From: Agriotes lineatus
Lineage: Eukaryota > Arthropoda > Insecta > Coleoptera > Elateridae
Length of the DNA: 64,000 bases
NCBI GenBank assembly: GCA_940337035.1
Contig: CALNHX010002665.1
Span: forward strand, 62,001 to 126,000
Direction of reading: 5' to 3'
The notes below the pieces were generated by a model. The model saw only the letters and a list, made by a program, of their open reading frames with translations, searched no databases and was not told the origin of the DNA. A program made the position numbers and the translations under genes. Shown here piece by piece: positions 12,500 through 22,989 of this stretch. Each line of letters begins with the position of its first letter. Positions within the stretch are counted from its first letter, which is position 1.

Positions 12500-12575
12500 A
12501 AGTTGCTGGGATTTGAACTCGAATTTTCTGGCTTGAAACCAGACGGTCGTACCTCTCAGCCACCTCACTGCTGTT
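12500..12575 (-). ncRNA. tRNA-like sequence (tRNA pseudogene or SINE head)
   Basis: On the minus strand GTGGCTGAGAGGT matches a box A. A perfect 5-bp anticodon-like stem follows (TCTGG, loop TTTCAAG, CCAGA), then GAGTTCAAATCCC matches box B. Read as a tRNA, the loop would give anticodon UCA. The acceptor stem does not pair and the T stem is broken, so this is a tRNA-derived relic rather than a working tRNA. No tail or target duplication was found that would prove it a SINE. Confidence 0.6.
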
Positions 12576-13059
12576 AATCTGTTCTTAGAAATGAATATTT
12601 TTTGCTACATTTTAACGATTTATTATATTGTAATGATAATATTAATGACGTTGTTATAAATTGAAATAAATAAATAAGTGTCACACATATTACCATACAG
12701 TTTTGTTTCTAATATTGCCCCCATCAGGGCTAATTAAAAATTATAATTATTGTAATAAAAGTTGTTACAATTAAAATGGTATGTTGCCCTCTATATTCTA
12801 CCCATTGGTAACTTATTTAAAATTATGCGCCGGCTAGCTATTTGAGACTCCAATATCGGCAGTAGTTGGGTTTTAACCCTGTATAAATTTTACCATAGTA
12901 GAGCAAATGCTCACTTTCAACGAATGACAGTTAACCTCAAATATTGAAAATAAACAGAAATCACACAGAAATCCAGCGTAATTTGAACGCAAATCGTTCA
13001 ACAATTAATAAATTCACCTCAGGTCAACAATAACAATGCACTCAGGTTGTTTGGCTAAT

Positions 13060-13500
13060 CTGTATTTGTTTTCTTTTACGTCATATAGTACGTCAACTGG
13101 CATCTGTTTCTTGCCTGTTCGCCAAATCCATTTCCGGTTTCTGCATAAAAAAGAGACGGCAATTTCCTAATTTCCTCCTGCAATGTTTTCAGCCCCTGCT
13201 ACCTATCTTTGGACTACAAACGTAGTCTACCCCAACTGTTATACTTTGCTCTGCACCTCCAGTAGCCCTCAGGTTTCTTGGATTGGGGTAGAAAGCTGGG
13301 CTCGTACCGAATCACGTTTGAAAGGGACGCCAACCTCGTTCCTGCTTTCTGGAACGGTTTTAGCTCTGCTGCCTTCTTGTATACCACAAACAAGGGCTCC
13401 TGTAGACGCTGCATACTGAATTCTGCTTCCTGCAGTTCCAAAACTTGCCAAAACTGAGCTTCGAAGCGAAGCTTCAGGTTCCGTTTTCTCTGGGACTATA
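13060..13500. other. Unassigned, less A+T-rich block
   Basis: Balanced base composition and overlapping frames of 75-91 codons on both strands set this apart from the flanks. Translations show no domain. It could be host non-coding sequence or an unrecognised element. Confidence 0.3.
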
Positions 13501-13527
13501 CTTTGGAACTTAGAAATTAAGCACAAC

Positions 13528-13760
13528 TGTTCTCTGAATGTCATTTTTTGGCAGTGGTCTATTATAATATGTTTTATCGGACTTTTTCCACTGTCTAGGG
13601 TAGAGGCACGAGTTTACATAGAAAAACGTACAATATCAGTCTTTCTCAGGACTAACCAGAAACACCTGAAGACGGGAGTAGATCAAAACTCCCGAAACGA
13701 TGCGTGATATACACCCTAGATAGTGGAAAAGTCCGATAAAACATATCATAAGCACAACTG
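13528..13760. repeat. Inverted-repeat element sharing its left part with 48004-48055
   Basis: TATGTTTTATCGGACTTTT plus following bases near 13565-13605 returns inverted near 13705-13748, giving arms of about 40 bp. The 36 bases before and at the left arm (TGTTCTCTGAATGTCATTTT then TTGGCAGTGGTCTATTA) recur almost unchanged at 48004-48040. That marks a dispersed repeat boundary. No gene is inside. Confidence 0.7.
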
Positions 13761-14645
13761 GACTGTGCACACTGGGGAATAAATAAAACTCGACGACTGG
13801 TAGAAAGTATAAACTTTTATGTAGGTACGAAATCAATTCAAAACTGGGACTCAATATTACAAACAAGCTTTTGGTTTGGCTTCCCTAATAAACAACAATA
13901 ATTGACCATCTGGGTCTCCAGAGCAACAAGTTAATAATTGTTTTAAGTAAGTTTTTACAATATTTTTTAACTACTAAAATTGTTTTCTTAAATGTCATTC
14001 TGGAACACTTTAGCCGCACTTGGTTGCATTTTCTGATTTTTAGTTTAATTAACACTGATTTCGCAGTTTACTGCTGTTGTCAGATTTATTTTTCTAAACT
14101 TGGTTGCTCACTGTGTTAAATGGGTGGTTATATTACATGGTCATTTGTATATGTTTCAATAGAAGCGTCAACTTACTAGACAGCGTATACACACGTATAC
14201 ACTTATTTGTAAAGTAAATGTATCTACAACCCAACAAATGTAAACGTTGACTAGTAAATGTATACATCTTCATATCGGATTTAGTAAAAGCATGCACAAA
14301 ATAAAACGTGATAACCTAAATGAAAACTTTTACTAGTAGTGCCAAAATTATGCGAGGCGGTATAAACAGAAAAGGCCGTGAATATTACGAAAGAACCTTA
14401 CATGAAGCTCCAAACACACTATTTTGTCTCGCTCTAACGCGTTATACCGCAATTATATCGCGTGCTATCTCACTCATTGCGTTTGCAATTTTAAAGTTTC
14501 TTATTTGGAAATTTTAAATCACTGATTTTGTACAAATGTGGGAATTCAGGTTAGCTGTAATTTAAGATTTGTGTGTACTTAGTACAAACATGCCTGTGTA
14601 AGGTAAAACATGTGTGTGCGATCGTAAAGAAATAGTAGTTTGTAT

Positions 14646-14960
14646 ACCAAGACACTGAAGTTTAGCTTTTTATCACAAATGTGGATTTAGTTGCCGAGGC
14701 CCTTAGGTCCAAGGCAAATAAACCACATGAGGGATAAAAAGGAACTTCAGTGCCGAGAAATACATTATGTTTTATTTGAAATCGTAAAATTACAACATTT
14801 TAACCAACATTTCTAGGTTATGTTAACGTCGGTTGAAGTTTACCTATCGCCCCGCCGCCTACAAAAAGTCGTAAAACAATGGATTACTTTAATGCGGGTT
14901 TCTCGTATTTTAATGACGATTTCAAGCTACTTTAATGCCGATTTCAAATAATAATAGTAG
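14646..14960 (+). repeat. Dispersed repeat C, copy 1
   Basis: About 310 bp starting TATACCAAGACACTGAAGTT aligns with 15482-15800 in the same orientation. Shared blocks include GTGGATTTAGTTGCCGAGGC, AAATAAACCACATGAGGGAT and GGAACTTCAGTGCCG. Within the copy, ACTGAAGTT...TTTTTATC and GATAAAAA...AACTTCAGT form an inverted pair, so the left part can fold back. No coding content. Confidence 0.8.
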
Positions 14961-14962
14961 TT

Positions 14963-15080
14963 TTTGCACTTCCGGGACTAAAGTTGATACTTTAGTCCCC
15001 GTAAACAGGGACTAAAGTAGATCATTTAATCCCTAGGGACTAAAGTAACTCATTTAATCCCTAGGGACTAAAGTAAAAAT
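14963..15080. repeat. Short tandem and inverted GGGACTAAAGT repeats
   Basis: GGGACTAAAGT occurs four times, and its complement ACTTTAGTCCC once, within about 110 bases. The last two copies sit in a 33-bp tandem unit (ACTAAAGTAACTCATTTAAT and following). The same ACTTTAGTCCC motif returns at about 15450. Confidence 0.8.
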
Positions 15081-15109
15081 GATACCGTAATTATGGTAAA
15101 TTTATGTAC

Positions 15110-15240
15110 ACACGAGGTTAGTAGGTTAGGTTTTGTTTGTTATCTGACACACACTGACGTAAAACTTAACCTGCAAATCTCGAATTTGACATATACTGAC
15201 AATACACTTCAGTACTGCCAACTGATTCAGGCTATTCAGG
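15110..15240. repeat. MITE family B, partial copy
   Basis: The block GGTTAGGTTTTGTTTGTTA...CTTAACCTG...GAATTTGACATA...CTGACAATACACTTCAGTAC is shared with 21140-21310 and, more diverged, 43215-43400. In the fuller copies the ends TGACAGTACTGAAGTGTATT / AATACA.TTCAGTACTG are inverted. This copy keeps mainly the right half. Confidence 0.7.
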
Positions 15241-15481
15241 ACCTGCTGCAATTCAGTTTGTAATAAATTATAATTGTCAGTTTCCAAATTGACAGATTCC
15301 AAATTGTGGAAATGTTTGATGATAATGTTCCCAAAAGTGCAAAAAATAGCGTATATACCTCGGGATTAGTGCCTAAATCCCTTGAGTGGTTATTGCCCTC
15401 GGGCTTCGCCCTCGAGGCAACAAACTCCACTCGCGGGATTAAATGGTGCACTTTAGTCCCTCATGATATAATATACTATTG

Positions 15482-15800
15482 TATACCAAGGCACTGAAGT
15501 TTAACTTTTTATCACGAATGTGGATTTAGTTGCCGAGGCCCGTAGGGCCAAGGCAAATAAACCACATGAGGGATAAAAAGGAACTTCAGTGCCGGGGTGT
15601 ACACTATGTTTTATTTGAAATCGAGAAATCGTGAAATTACAACATTTTAACCAACTTTTGTAGGTTATGTTCTGTCGATTGACGTTTATCCGTCGCCTCA
15701 CTACCTACAAAAAAATCGTAAAACAATGGATTACTTCACTGCCGATTTCTCGTATTTTAATGACGATTTCGGCGTACTTCACTGCCGATTTCAAATAAAG
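15482..15800 (+). repeat. Dispersed repeat C, copy 2
   Basis: Direct repeat of 14646-14960 at roughly 85-90% identity by eye. The two copies bracket about 520 bp containing the GGGACTAAAGT cluster and part of MITE B. Together they may be remains of one larger element or of two separate insertions. Confidence 0.8.
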
Positions 15801-15899
15801 GTTACTTCGTCTATGTGGACGTTGGCTCTGCAGTCACAGCCTCTCTACAGCGTTTTGTACTAATACAACACAAAAATCGACATATAAATATTTAACATA

Positions 15900-16003
15900 C
15901 AGGATGTTTCAAAACTATATGACACTGTTCTAGAAACGTGTTCTCCAGGTCAAAATAAGCAGAAAGGCAATAAAATAGCACCGTGGAATTTTGAAACACC
16001 CTG
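15900..16003. mobile_element. 104-bp TA-flanked MITE
   Basis: The segment starts CAGGATGTTTCAAAA and ends TTTTGAAACACCCTG, an inverted pair, with TA at 15898-15899 and 16004-16005. TA duplication and CAGG.TGT-type ends are the pattern of Tc1/mariner-mobilised mini-elements. Nothing is encoded. Confidence 0.75.
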
Positions 16004-16009
16004 TATAAT

Positions 16010-16427
16010 AGTATTGCTTCTATGCGTTTCCCTGCATATCAATACTAATATGAGAAAGTTCGTGTAGAGGTAAATATGACTCAGTAGAATTTTGATATTT
16101 CTTGAAATCGTGTCACAGTCGTAGTTGCACTTTTTACGAAAGCAAACGTAATAAATACTCAAAATCTTCAAAGATAGCGATGCAGCCGCTGTCAGGCCCA
16201 GCACCCTAATTTCTAATTTCCTCCGCAGCCTTGCGGAGAAAAAGGGCAGGCGTCTCGCAGGAAAGCATATCAAAAGATGCCAAAGACAGCTTCGAGCAAC
16301 CCGCATTTCCTATTCTTGGGCCGCGGAACGACCTCGCGATCTGAGTAACGTCCGCTTGTCACTCTTCGGCTCGCCCGGGGCCCCTTTAGCTAATTTCCGA
16401 CCATCAAGAGCGCACAAGAGCACTTAC
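16010..16427 (-). other. First part of the transporter intron, G+C-rich near the exon
   Basis: Follows the splice donor at 16427-16426 on the minus strand. The 16190-16380 portion is G+C-rich and repeat-free (for example CTCGCCCGGGGCCCC), unlike the surrounding A+T-rich DNA. It could be regulatory, but no specific site is identified. Confidence 0.4.
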
Positions 16428-16636
16428 CGCCTCCGTTCTTGTAGCACAGGTACGGGAACCTCCAGACGTTGGCGAGGTCCACGGCGAACCCGATGACCGA
16501 GAGCAGGAAGTCGACTTTCTTGCCCCAGGTCTCGCGGTCGTCCGTGGATAAGGACTCCCTGGGGGTCACGCTCTTCGCCGCCTGCTTCGATGTCATCCTG
16601 CACGGCTGAGGATCGACTCTTACGCCGTGAGAGCAA
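16428..16636 (-). CDS. DAT: Dopamine transporter (SLC6 family), exon with start codon and first transmembrane helix
   Basis: This exon encodes the N-terminus of a plasma-membrane sodium/chloride-coupled monoamine transporter that returns dopamine to nerve endings. The likely start is the ATG at 16596-16594 (A at -3), giving 56 complete codons plus one base. Residues 1-20 are the short cytoplasmic tail. Residues 21-29 (RETWGKKVD) are a conserved pre-helix motif. Residues 30-53 are transmembrane helix 1, with the amine-binding Asp40 in the AVDLANVWRFPYLCY block, Trp45 and Arg46. DLANVWRFPYLCYKNGGG is the dopamine/noradrenaline form; serotonin transporters typically have DLGNVWRFPYICY.NGG. The exon ends GGCG|GTAAGTG at 16428, a consensus donor. 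A likely acceptor (GTTTCAG) precedes 16636, so 16597-16636 would be spliced 5' UTR, with an in-frame TAA just upstream of it. The next coding exon was not found within the remaining 16.4 kb. Confidence 0.9.
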
Positions 16637-16639
16637 CTG

Positions 16640-17295
16640 AAACGTTATTTTAGTTAAAACAACTAACAGCGGCTTTACTATTTACGGCGGCCTAGTGGTT
16701 ATCCTTGATGGTGATTGTTTATAAATATTGTATTTCTCTTTTACTTACTATTGCACATAGGTGCATTCTATGTGTAATGCAATTCTGCTCATATTTGAAC
16801 AGCAGCGACAATGTAACGATTGCAGCATTTAAACAATTATAATGTAAGTAAGAGCGAATTGGTTAAATTAAAGAAAATAATCAGCATTCCAACTACTACT
16901 GCCATCCACGTCTACAACCTAGAATGTTTGCTTGATTTTTACTACGGAGTAAAAACAATTTTTTTACAGTTCACAATTTTTGTGCACAATTTCGTATTAT
17001 ATGTAATACCACAAAAGTTTTCACATTACAATGGCACTTATTTACCATGATTTAGAATCTGACTGCAATATTTTTATTTTTAAAGCTGTAATATATTTTT
17101 ATTTTTTTTTTCGCTTTTTGAAATAGGCGTCCAATTTTTTACTTTTTTTATGATGTCAGGTTACAGGAATATTTTAAAAAACAACGAAGTAGCAAGCGAA
17201 AATCTATTTCCGTGTTGTTTTTGAGTAATACATATTACATGTTACACAATTGTCTACTTTTCTTTTCTTGACTGGCAGGTTATTTATTTTTCACT
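16640..17295. other. Intron-like A+T-rich spacer without genes
   Basis: Only short frames occur. No repeat shared with other parts of the window was recognised. Confidence 0.45.
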
Positions 17296-17299
17296 GGAT

Positions 17300-18365
17300 T
17301 TTTAGTTCCTTCGTATAAAAAACAAAGGAAGTATTATAATCGCGAAAAAATCTCCTTCCGAGATTTCTTCAATCTTCACGTTTCAGGGTAGGTACCTAGA
17401 TGACGAAAAACAGGTTTTCTCAATTCCGTCTGTCTGTTGGCGGTATGATTCAAAAACTATTAGTTGAAAGAAAACCATATTTTGCATACACATTATATCT
17501 ACTTGGCATGAAACCGAGAAAATTTCAGACAAATGTATATAGGATGAGCACCTTAAAAAATAATGTTTATTTTTGCTTTAACTAAGAAATGGATAAAAGA
17601 AACAATTTTCACATAACTCACAAATTGTTCTTTGTCCTATTTACATGTTCTAAAAAATCTCGTCATTTAGACAACATTTACAGGATTCTTGCAACAGTAA
17701 TTTACTAACAAGGCTAGATTAGAGTATCGAGAAGCCATTTAAATAGATATTAATTAGGATTGAAAAATATTTCTCCTAAAAACGCCTTCCATAGAAAACG
17801 TAAAAATTATGCAAACTTACTACTTTTTGGTAAATAATAAAAAATCTAAAGAAGTAATTAACATTTTATATTCTTTTTCCAATTATAGTCTTCACATAAA
17901 AAAATTAGAATTTTAATATTAAGTCTTGTATGTGAAATTTTGAAAAATATTTTAAAAACTGAAAAATTAATTTTTAGCTAAAGTTTTAAAAAATAGGTGT
18001 TTTCTGGCCTTGAGATTGTTCAGTTAGCTAAAGATAATAGACTCTAAAAAATCCCATTAAAATCTTACTTCATTTCCGAAAAATAGCACTTTTCGGATTT
18101 TGACAATTTCGAAAAACTCCATTTCTAAATAAGTATATTTTTCCGAACTTTTCTAGGTTTTATACCAGGTAGATATATAATCTGCATACAAACTATGCGT
18201 TTCCTCAAACAAATAGCTTTTGAGTTATACCGCCAACATACAGACAGACGGAATTGAGAAAACCTGTTTTTCGTCATCTAGGAACCCTGAAACGTGAAGA
18301 TCAGAAGAAATCTCGGAAAGTGATTTTTTCGGGTCTTTTAGACGAGGGAAGTACACCAATAATGT
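17300..18365. repeat. Two retrotransposon-type 3' tails in inverted orientation
   Basis: About 230 bp at 17330-17560 (minus orientation) and 18110-18350 (plus orientation) are inverted copies. Each carries CAGACGGAATTGAGAAAACC, CTGTTTTTCGTCATCTAGG, CCTGAAACGTGAAGAT and AAATCTCGGAA in order. The layout (CAGACAGAC block, AAACGTGAAGAT, then AAGGAAGTA) resembles the 3' end of the element at 23590-27299, but the sequence is a different family member. The 550-bp centre is A+T-rich and non-coding. Confidence 0.7.
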
Positions 18366-18369
18366 AAAA

Positions 18370-19283
18370 GCTGCTTTGCGCCATTATTGGTAATAACTGA
18401 ACTAACCTAAAAAATAAAATGTAAAAAAACTGTTTCTTTATTCTGTATTTGACTGCTAATCTACGATTTGAATGTTAATCATAAAACAGTCGAAATGTAG
18501 TACTAGTATTTTGACTAGATCCCATGTTGAAAGCGATGTTCTGTACCCACTGTAGACATCAGACGTTCGGAAATTTAACTTTTTAACTATTTAGTTCAAT
18601 TCACATTATTGTTATACTTAGAATTACTAAAAGTTTGAAAAATATTGATGACATTTCAGAAGTTAAAAAAGCTATTGTTTGTAGGTGAATGGTTATACAG
18701 CACTGATTAATAGTTTTAATATGTGCAAAATATTAAATACATATCAACATATCGATATCATGAATATAAAGCAAGATGAGGTGGTGCAAGCACCTTATCG
18801 ATATTTTGGCACACTGTTAAGCCACATAATCTGTTGAAATGGTACTCTCAGTGTGGTATCGCCGTTATCATATTATGTTATATACATTAACGCGCCATAC
18901 GTGTGACGACTTCGGCTAAAGAGAATTCGCAAAGAAGAGTGGTGTGTTAATACACCTAAGGTTTGTTACAAATACTGCGAATACAAATCGACAAATACAT
19001 ATAAAAAAGGCGACCAATATCGCTCAAAGGCTTTTCCATTCTGTGCATTATAATTCCACACAAACTGTTACAAAAATCATCCTGATATTCGAGGCATTAG
19101 GTTTTAGATTAAACGATACACTAAAAATACAAGCATTAGATGTGAACTAGGAATGGGCAGTATTAAAGACAAGATGAACTGTTATAAATAGCGGTGGTTT
19201 CGATATAATGGAAAGCACAATGTAAAATTTTTATTTTAATAATGGAATTTTTCTGTTCTTACTTTTCAACCTTTTAAGCAAGC
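18370..19283. other. Spacer without recognisable genes
   Basis: No protein-like frame or shared repeat was seen. Confidence 0.4.
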
Positions 19284-19286
19284 CAA

Positions 19287-19772
19287 TATATACTGCTCCA
19301 CAAATGGACTGGACCACCCATAAATTGTATTTATTACATTACGTCGTAATATATATACATAAAAGCTTTTGTTTTATAGTATACACATATTAAGCATATT
19401 TAATTGCACTATCTTCAAATATCAACTGAAGACTTGACAAAATCATATTCATAAAATTAAAAAATAAAATTATAAAAACTATATTTCACAAAAATAAGAG
19501 GAATCACAAAAAAAGGTTAATTAATAGTTCTTTGAGTCTCTTCGGAATCGTATGCAATGTGCTATCAACATTTGGGCAAAATAATTTTATAATGATAATG
19601 TTTTATTAACGGACTTAGTTTTATTTAAACCAAATTATGAAATGAAATGCTTTTTATAGTGGCACAAACATGAAAGGGTACCAAAAATGCCATGACTGCC
19701 CTTTTGGAAAATATTTTTAAAAATTGCACTAATATATGCAAATGGTCCAGTTTATTTGTGGAGCAGTATATA
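19287..19772 (+). mobile_element. MITE family A, copy with both ends
   Basis: The inverted ends read TATACTGCTCCACAAATGG..TGGACCA on the left and TGGTCCAGTTTATTTGTGG then AGCAGTATA on the right, about 30 bp each. The interior is A+T-rich with no frame. Related copies are at 34669-35190 (good ends), 2252-2560 (diverged, inverted) and 35975-36505 (right half, interrupted). It is non-autonomous. Confidence 0.82.
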
Positions 19773-20585
19773 TTTTTTTAAATATGTGCTTCTTCTAAAT
19801 TAAATTAGTATTAATTTTTTAAATTGTAAATAATGAATATGTAATATGTCCACAAACTTCCTTTAATCAACAACAAAACAATTTAAATAGGTACATGTAA
19901 TTTTTCCTTAAAAATAACTTTCAAATATAACTGATGACGGTACCACTAGTAGCGAAATGTCTTAATTGATTTGTAATAATTTTTTGAAATATTAAAAATG
20001 TTACGACTCAATGTTTTTTATTTTTATTTAATTAGTAAAAATCAAGCAGAAATTAAATTTATTATTAAATTTGGACCTATATAACCTCTATAACAATATT
20101 TTTAATTTTTGATCATACTATACATAGCAGGGCATGATTTTTTTTTTTAATAAATGAAACTTATTTTTTCACACTTTTTTGATAGATACTACTTTATATA
20201 TTTTAATCAATTTCTTATAAACTGCTATTTAGCAATGAAGGGTATACAAATGTACGAGTATTATGATATGCTTCAAATTCAACACATAGTATCCAATGCA
20301 AATAGTGGAATTTTGTAATATTTGGTATGGTAGTTGGAAAAAAACTTGTTTGAGGTTTTTTGTTAAGAATGTGAAAAATTATTTATGCCTTTAGGTAGAA
20401 TTCATCCTGTATACTTCAACCCAGATCGACGGTTAAATATCTTCGAAATATCATATTATCGTCTACCCATACACAAAGTACATTTGAAAAAATTCAATAT
20501 GAAAGTGTGCCATTATCTAAAAAAATAGAACAATTGTTCTAAATTTGAATATCAATCAGTAAAGAACAAAAACAGTTTGTTGTTT
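19773..20585 (+). repeat. Repeat region duplicated at 35191-35970
   Basis: About 800 bp directly after the MITE A copy match the DNA directly after the MITE A copy at 34.7 kb, in the same order and orientation. Examples are CACTAGTAGCGAAATGTCTT, GTACGAGTATTATGATATGC and ACTTCAACCCAGATCGACGG. The shared unit is therefore about 1.3 kb (19287-20585 and 34669-35970), larger than the MITE. No protein frame is present. Confidence 0.82.
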
Positions 20586-20739
20586 AAAATTTAAAAATAG
20601 TATTCAAATGCTCTTAAACATCATCCGAATTAAGAATGCTTTTTGCTATTGTATTGTATTAAATGTCATTGCAGCATATTATAGTGACAAGGAAAAACCA
20701 AAATAAATAGAACTACTTCTTGTATATCCCGATTCCGTA

Positions 20740-21075
20740 GGTGCACTGACAGCCGTAAGAATTCAAAAAGCTCAAAATGACTGTTTGAGGTGCATTTTGA
20801 GATTAGAAAATATGAACATATTTCACACACTTTCAAATATTGATTGGTTGAATATTAAAATATTACAACGCTTGTGCCTTTATCATCAATTGCTATTGTT
20901 CGAAATAATAGTAGATTATATTATAAAAGTGAGAGAAATGCATCATTATTTGCGAGTGAAAATTTTGAATCGCGAGTGTCCCAGCACGAGCGGTACAATT
21001 TCTCACGAGCTTATAATGGCATTTCGCTCACGTGTGATATACGACGTTTTATCTTACAGTAGCAATTCCTGTGCC
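20740..21075 (+). pseudogene. Non-LTR retrotransposon ORF2, C-terminal remnant
   Basis: The plus strand reads VGALTAVRIQKAQNDCLRC, ILRLENMNIFHTLSNIDWLN and IKILQRLCLYHQLL. It then shifts frame to RNNSRLYYKSERNASLF and ends YNFSRAYNG. This pattern (R.QKAQN.CLR, then L.WL, then a ...RS.SY..IYN..P end) is the region after the polymerase of CR1/Jockey-type elements. Only the last 110 or so codons survive, with a frameshift. It lies directly after the 1.3-kb repeat. Confidence 0.65.
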
Positions 21076-21139
21076 TAAATAGTTTGCGCAGTCAGAATAT
21101 GTCGCGAAATAAATTTATAATTAGTCGCCTATGATTTGT

Positions 21140-21310
21140 GATATACGTTTGACAGTACTGAAGTGTATTGACAGTACTGAAGTGTATTGTCAGTCTATGT
21201 CAAATTCGAGGTTCGTAGGTTAGGTTTTGTTTGTTATTTGACACAGGCTAACGCAAAACTTAACCTGAAAATTACGAATTTGACATAGCTTGACAGTGCT
21301 ACCAACAATG
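21140..21310. repeat. MITE family B, fuller copy
   Basis: It begins with TTGACAGTACTGAAGTGTAT, repeated twice in tandem (about 21150-21190), and continues through TCTATGTCAAATTCGAGGTT and GGTTAGGTTTTGTTTGTTAT. It then runs into the complementary half ...CTTAACCTG..AAT..CGAATTTGACATAG.CTTGACAGTG. The two halves fold back on each other. Copies are also at 15110-15240 and 43215-43400. Confidence 0.75.
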
Positions 21311-21751
21311 CAGTACTATAAATAATGAAAACTCACATGTGAATCAAACTTCATTTTAGTCACTGAAAACAGTTGTATAATGTATGGTAATAGGCGCTAC
21401 TGTAAGATAAAGTACCTACCTTCGTACCTATACAATAAATTAACCTTTAGAACTGACGTTCCTTATTTTACAACTCGTTTTAGGAGTTTAATTTCGTTTC
21501 AATATTATACTACCACCTCGTTTTCTTTTAAACAGTAAGATCATGTGTGATCAATTCTTGTCGGAAAGACCTTTATTTTTTGACCATTGGTTGCTTAGCA
21601 ATTAAATGAGAACAAATTGACGAGAAGACTTGAGCGTGTAGCGCGAGGGTTTGTTCCCCTAAGAATTTGTTTTAGTTTTTATTTCATACTGCATCGTAAA
21701 ACCCATGTTTAAGTTAATGATTTTAGTCCGGAAAATGAGGCTTTACGGTAT

Positions 21752-21874
21752 CAGGTCCGGTAAAACATTTTACCGGACTCGAATGAAATAAACAGGTCCG
21801 GTAAAACATTTTACCGGACTCAAATGAAATAAACAGGTCCGGTAAAACATTTTACCGGACTCAAATGAAATAAA
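21752..21874. repeat. Three tandem 41-bp units, each holding a perfect palindrome
   Basis: CAGGTCCGGTAAAACATTTT begins at 21752, 21793 and 21834, a constant 41-bp period. In each unit TCCGGTAAAAC is followed without a gap worth mentioning by its complement GTTTTACCGGA (22 bases, with ATT-type centre). The units differ at only one or two positions, so the tandem is young or kept uniform. Confidence 0.9.
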
Positions 21875-21969
21875 TCAATAATCAAACTATTTATTATTTT
21901 CAATTGAAAAAAATTTTTTTTGTAGTTTTAAGTAAAAATCTAATAATTGCAGTATGAAATAAAACGCAT

Positions 21970-22095
21970 TACGACATACGTCCGGTAAACTTTTACAGTA
22001 GCTCGTCTCAACATTCCAGACTCGGCTTCTACGTCGCCTCGTCCCGAAACGTTAGGACTCGCTACTGTAAACTTGCGTTTACCGGACTTATAACG
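21970..22095. repeat. Inverted pair related to the CCGGTAAA tandem
   Basis: ACGTCCGGTAAAC...CAGTAGC at about 21978-22005 is answered by GCTACTGTAAAC...GTTTACCGGAC at about 22060-22090. The same TCCGGTAAA word used in the 21752-21874 tandem suggests one foldback-type element covering about 21.7-22.1 kb. Confidence 0.75.
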
Positions 22096-22099
22096 TAAA

Positions 22100-22985
22100 T
22101 TACTATTCCATTCTAGCAAATAATATGAATAAAAAATCTTGATAGAAAAGGGTTTTGTACGATAGATTTTCGGTTGAAGAATTAAACGAATAAATTATAG
22201 AGAAACGTCAAATTTTACATTTGTCAAAATGACAAGCAATGACGTAGCGGCAAGAGAAGTCCTCCTTTATAACTTGTGGTTGGTTCCATACTTTTCTCTT
22301 CAAGGTAAGAATTACTTTATAACTTGTAATATTGCTGCATGTGACCCTATTCTTAAAATAAGATTGGTCTACAATAAATGAGGTTAATTATCAGATTTAT
22401 TTTATGTATGAAAAATGCCAGAGATATAAGAAATTACCCTTAAGTAAATTTAAACCAGTTCGTCATTGGGAATTTATTTTAAAACAATGTGAAATAAATA
22501 AAAATGTATACCTAACAACGTTTTCGGTCAGTTTTGCTATTACTCAGTTACAAGTATGTGGTTACTCTATACAGTCTAATAATTTTTACGCACAATAAAA
22601 GCAATGAGCGAATCGTCTCTGTTATTTTTTTGTGTACTATATTTAGGCGCTGGTTCCTAATACTGATACTTATACTATGTATCTGAAATCAAGGTTAGAT
22701 GGAAGAGCAGTCTGGTTAATTCTTGGCTCGATCTCGCATTGTGGTTACAAAATATATTGTTTTGTTCTTTCTTTTATAAATTAATTTCTGTGCTTTTATT
22801 TGGAACGCAATAGAGACATTCTTGTTATTATAAGTTGTTTGTTGTCCACTAGACATTATGGAAATGCTGCGGAATGCTCTTCCGGAAATGATCGTGTCCG
22901 ATAATAAAAGAAGTTTGACATAGAACCAAAATTAGTGATAGCTCTTGGCGACCATAGTCTTTTGCTATTTATAGTTAGTTACTGG
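22100..22985. other. Spacer without recognisable genes
   Basis: Short frames only. The 64-codon frame at 22404-22598 shows no known domain. Confidence 0.4.
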
Positions 22986-22989
22986 TTCC

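Noticed and set aside
12500..12575. Selenocysteine tRNA
   Set aside because: The UCA-like loop is suggestive, but acceptor and T stems do not pair and the long extra arm is missing.
13183..13544. Frames of 75-91 codons on both strands
   Set aside because: Mutually exclusive frames with no domain in either.
16424..16636. 70-codon frame MLSRRKSRSSAV... overlapping the transporter exon
   Set aside because: It is a different frame of the same DNA starting at TTG. The correct frame is shown by the SLC6 motifs.
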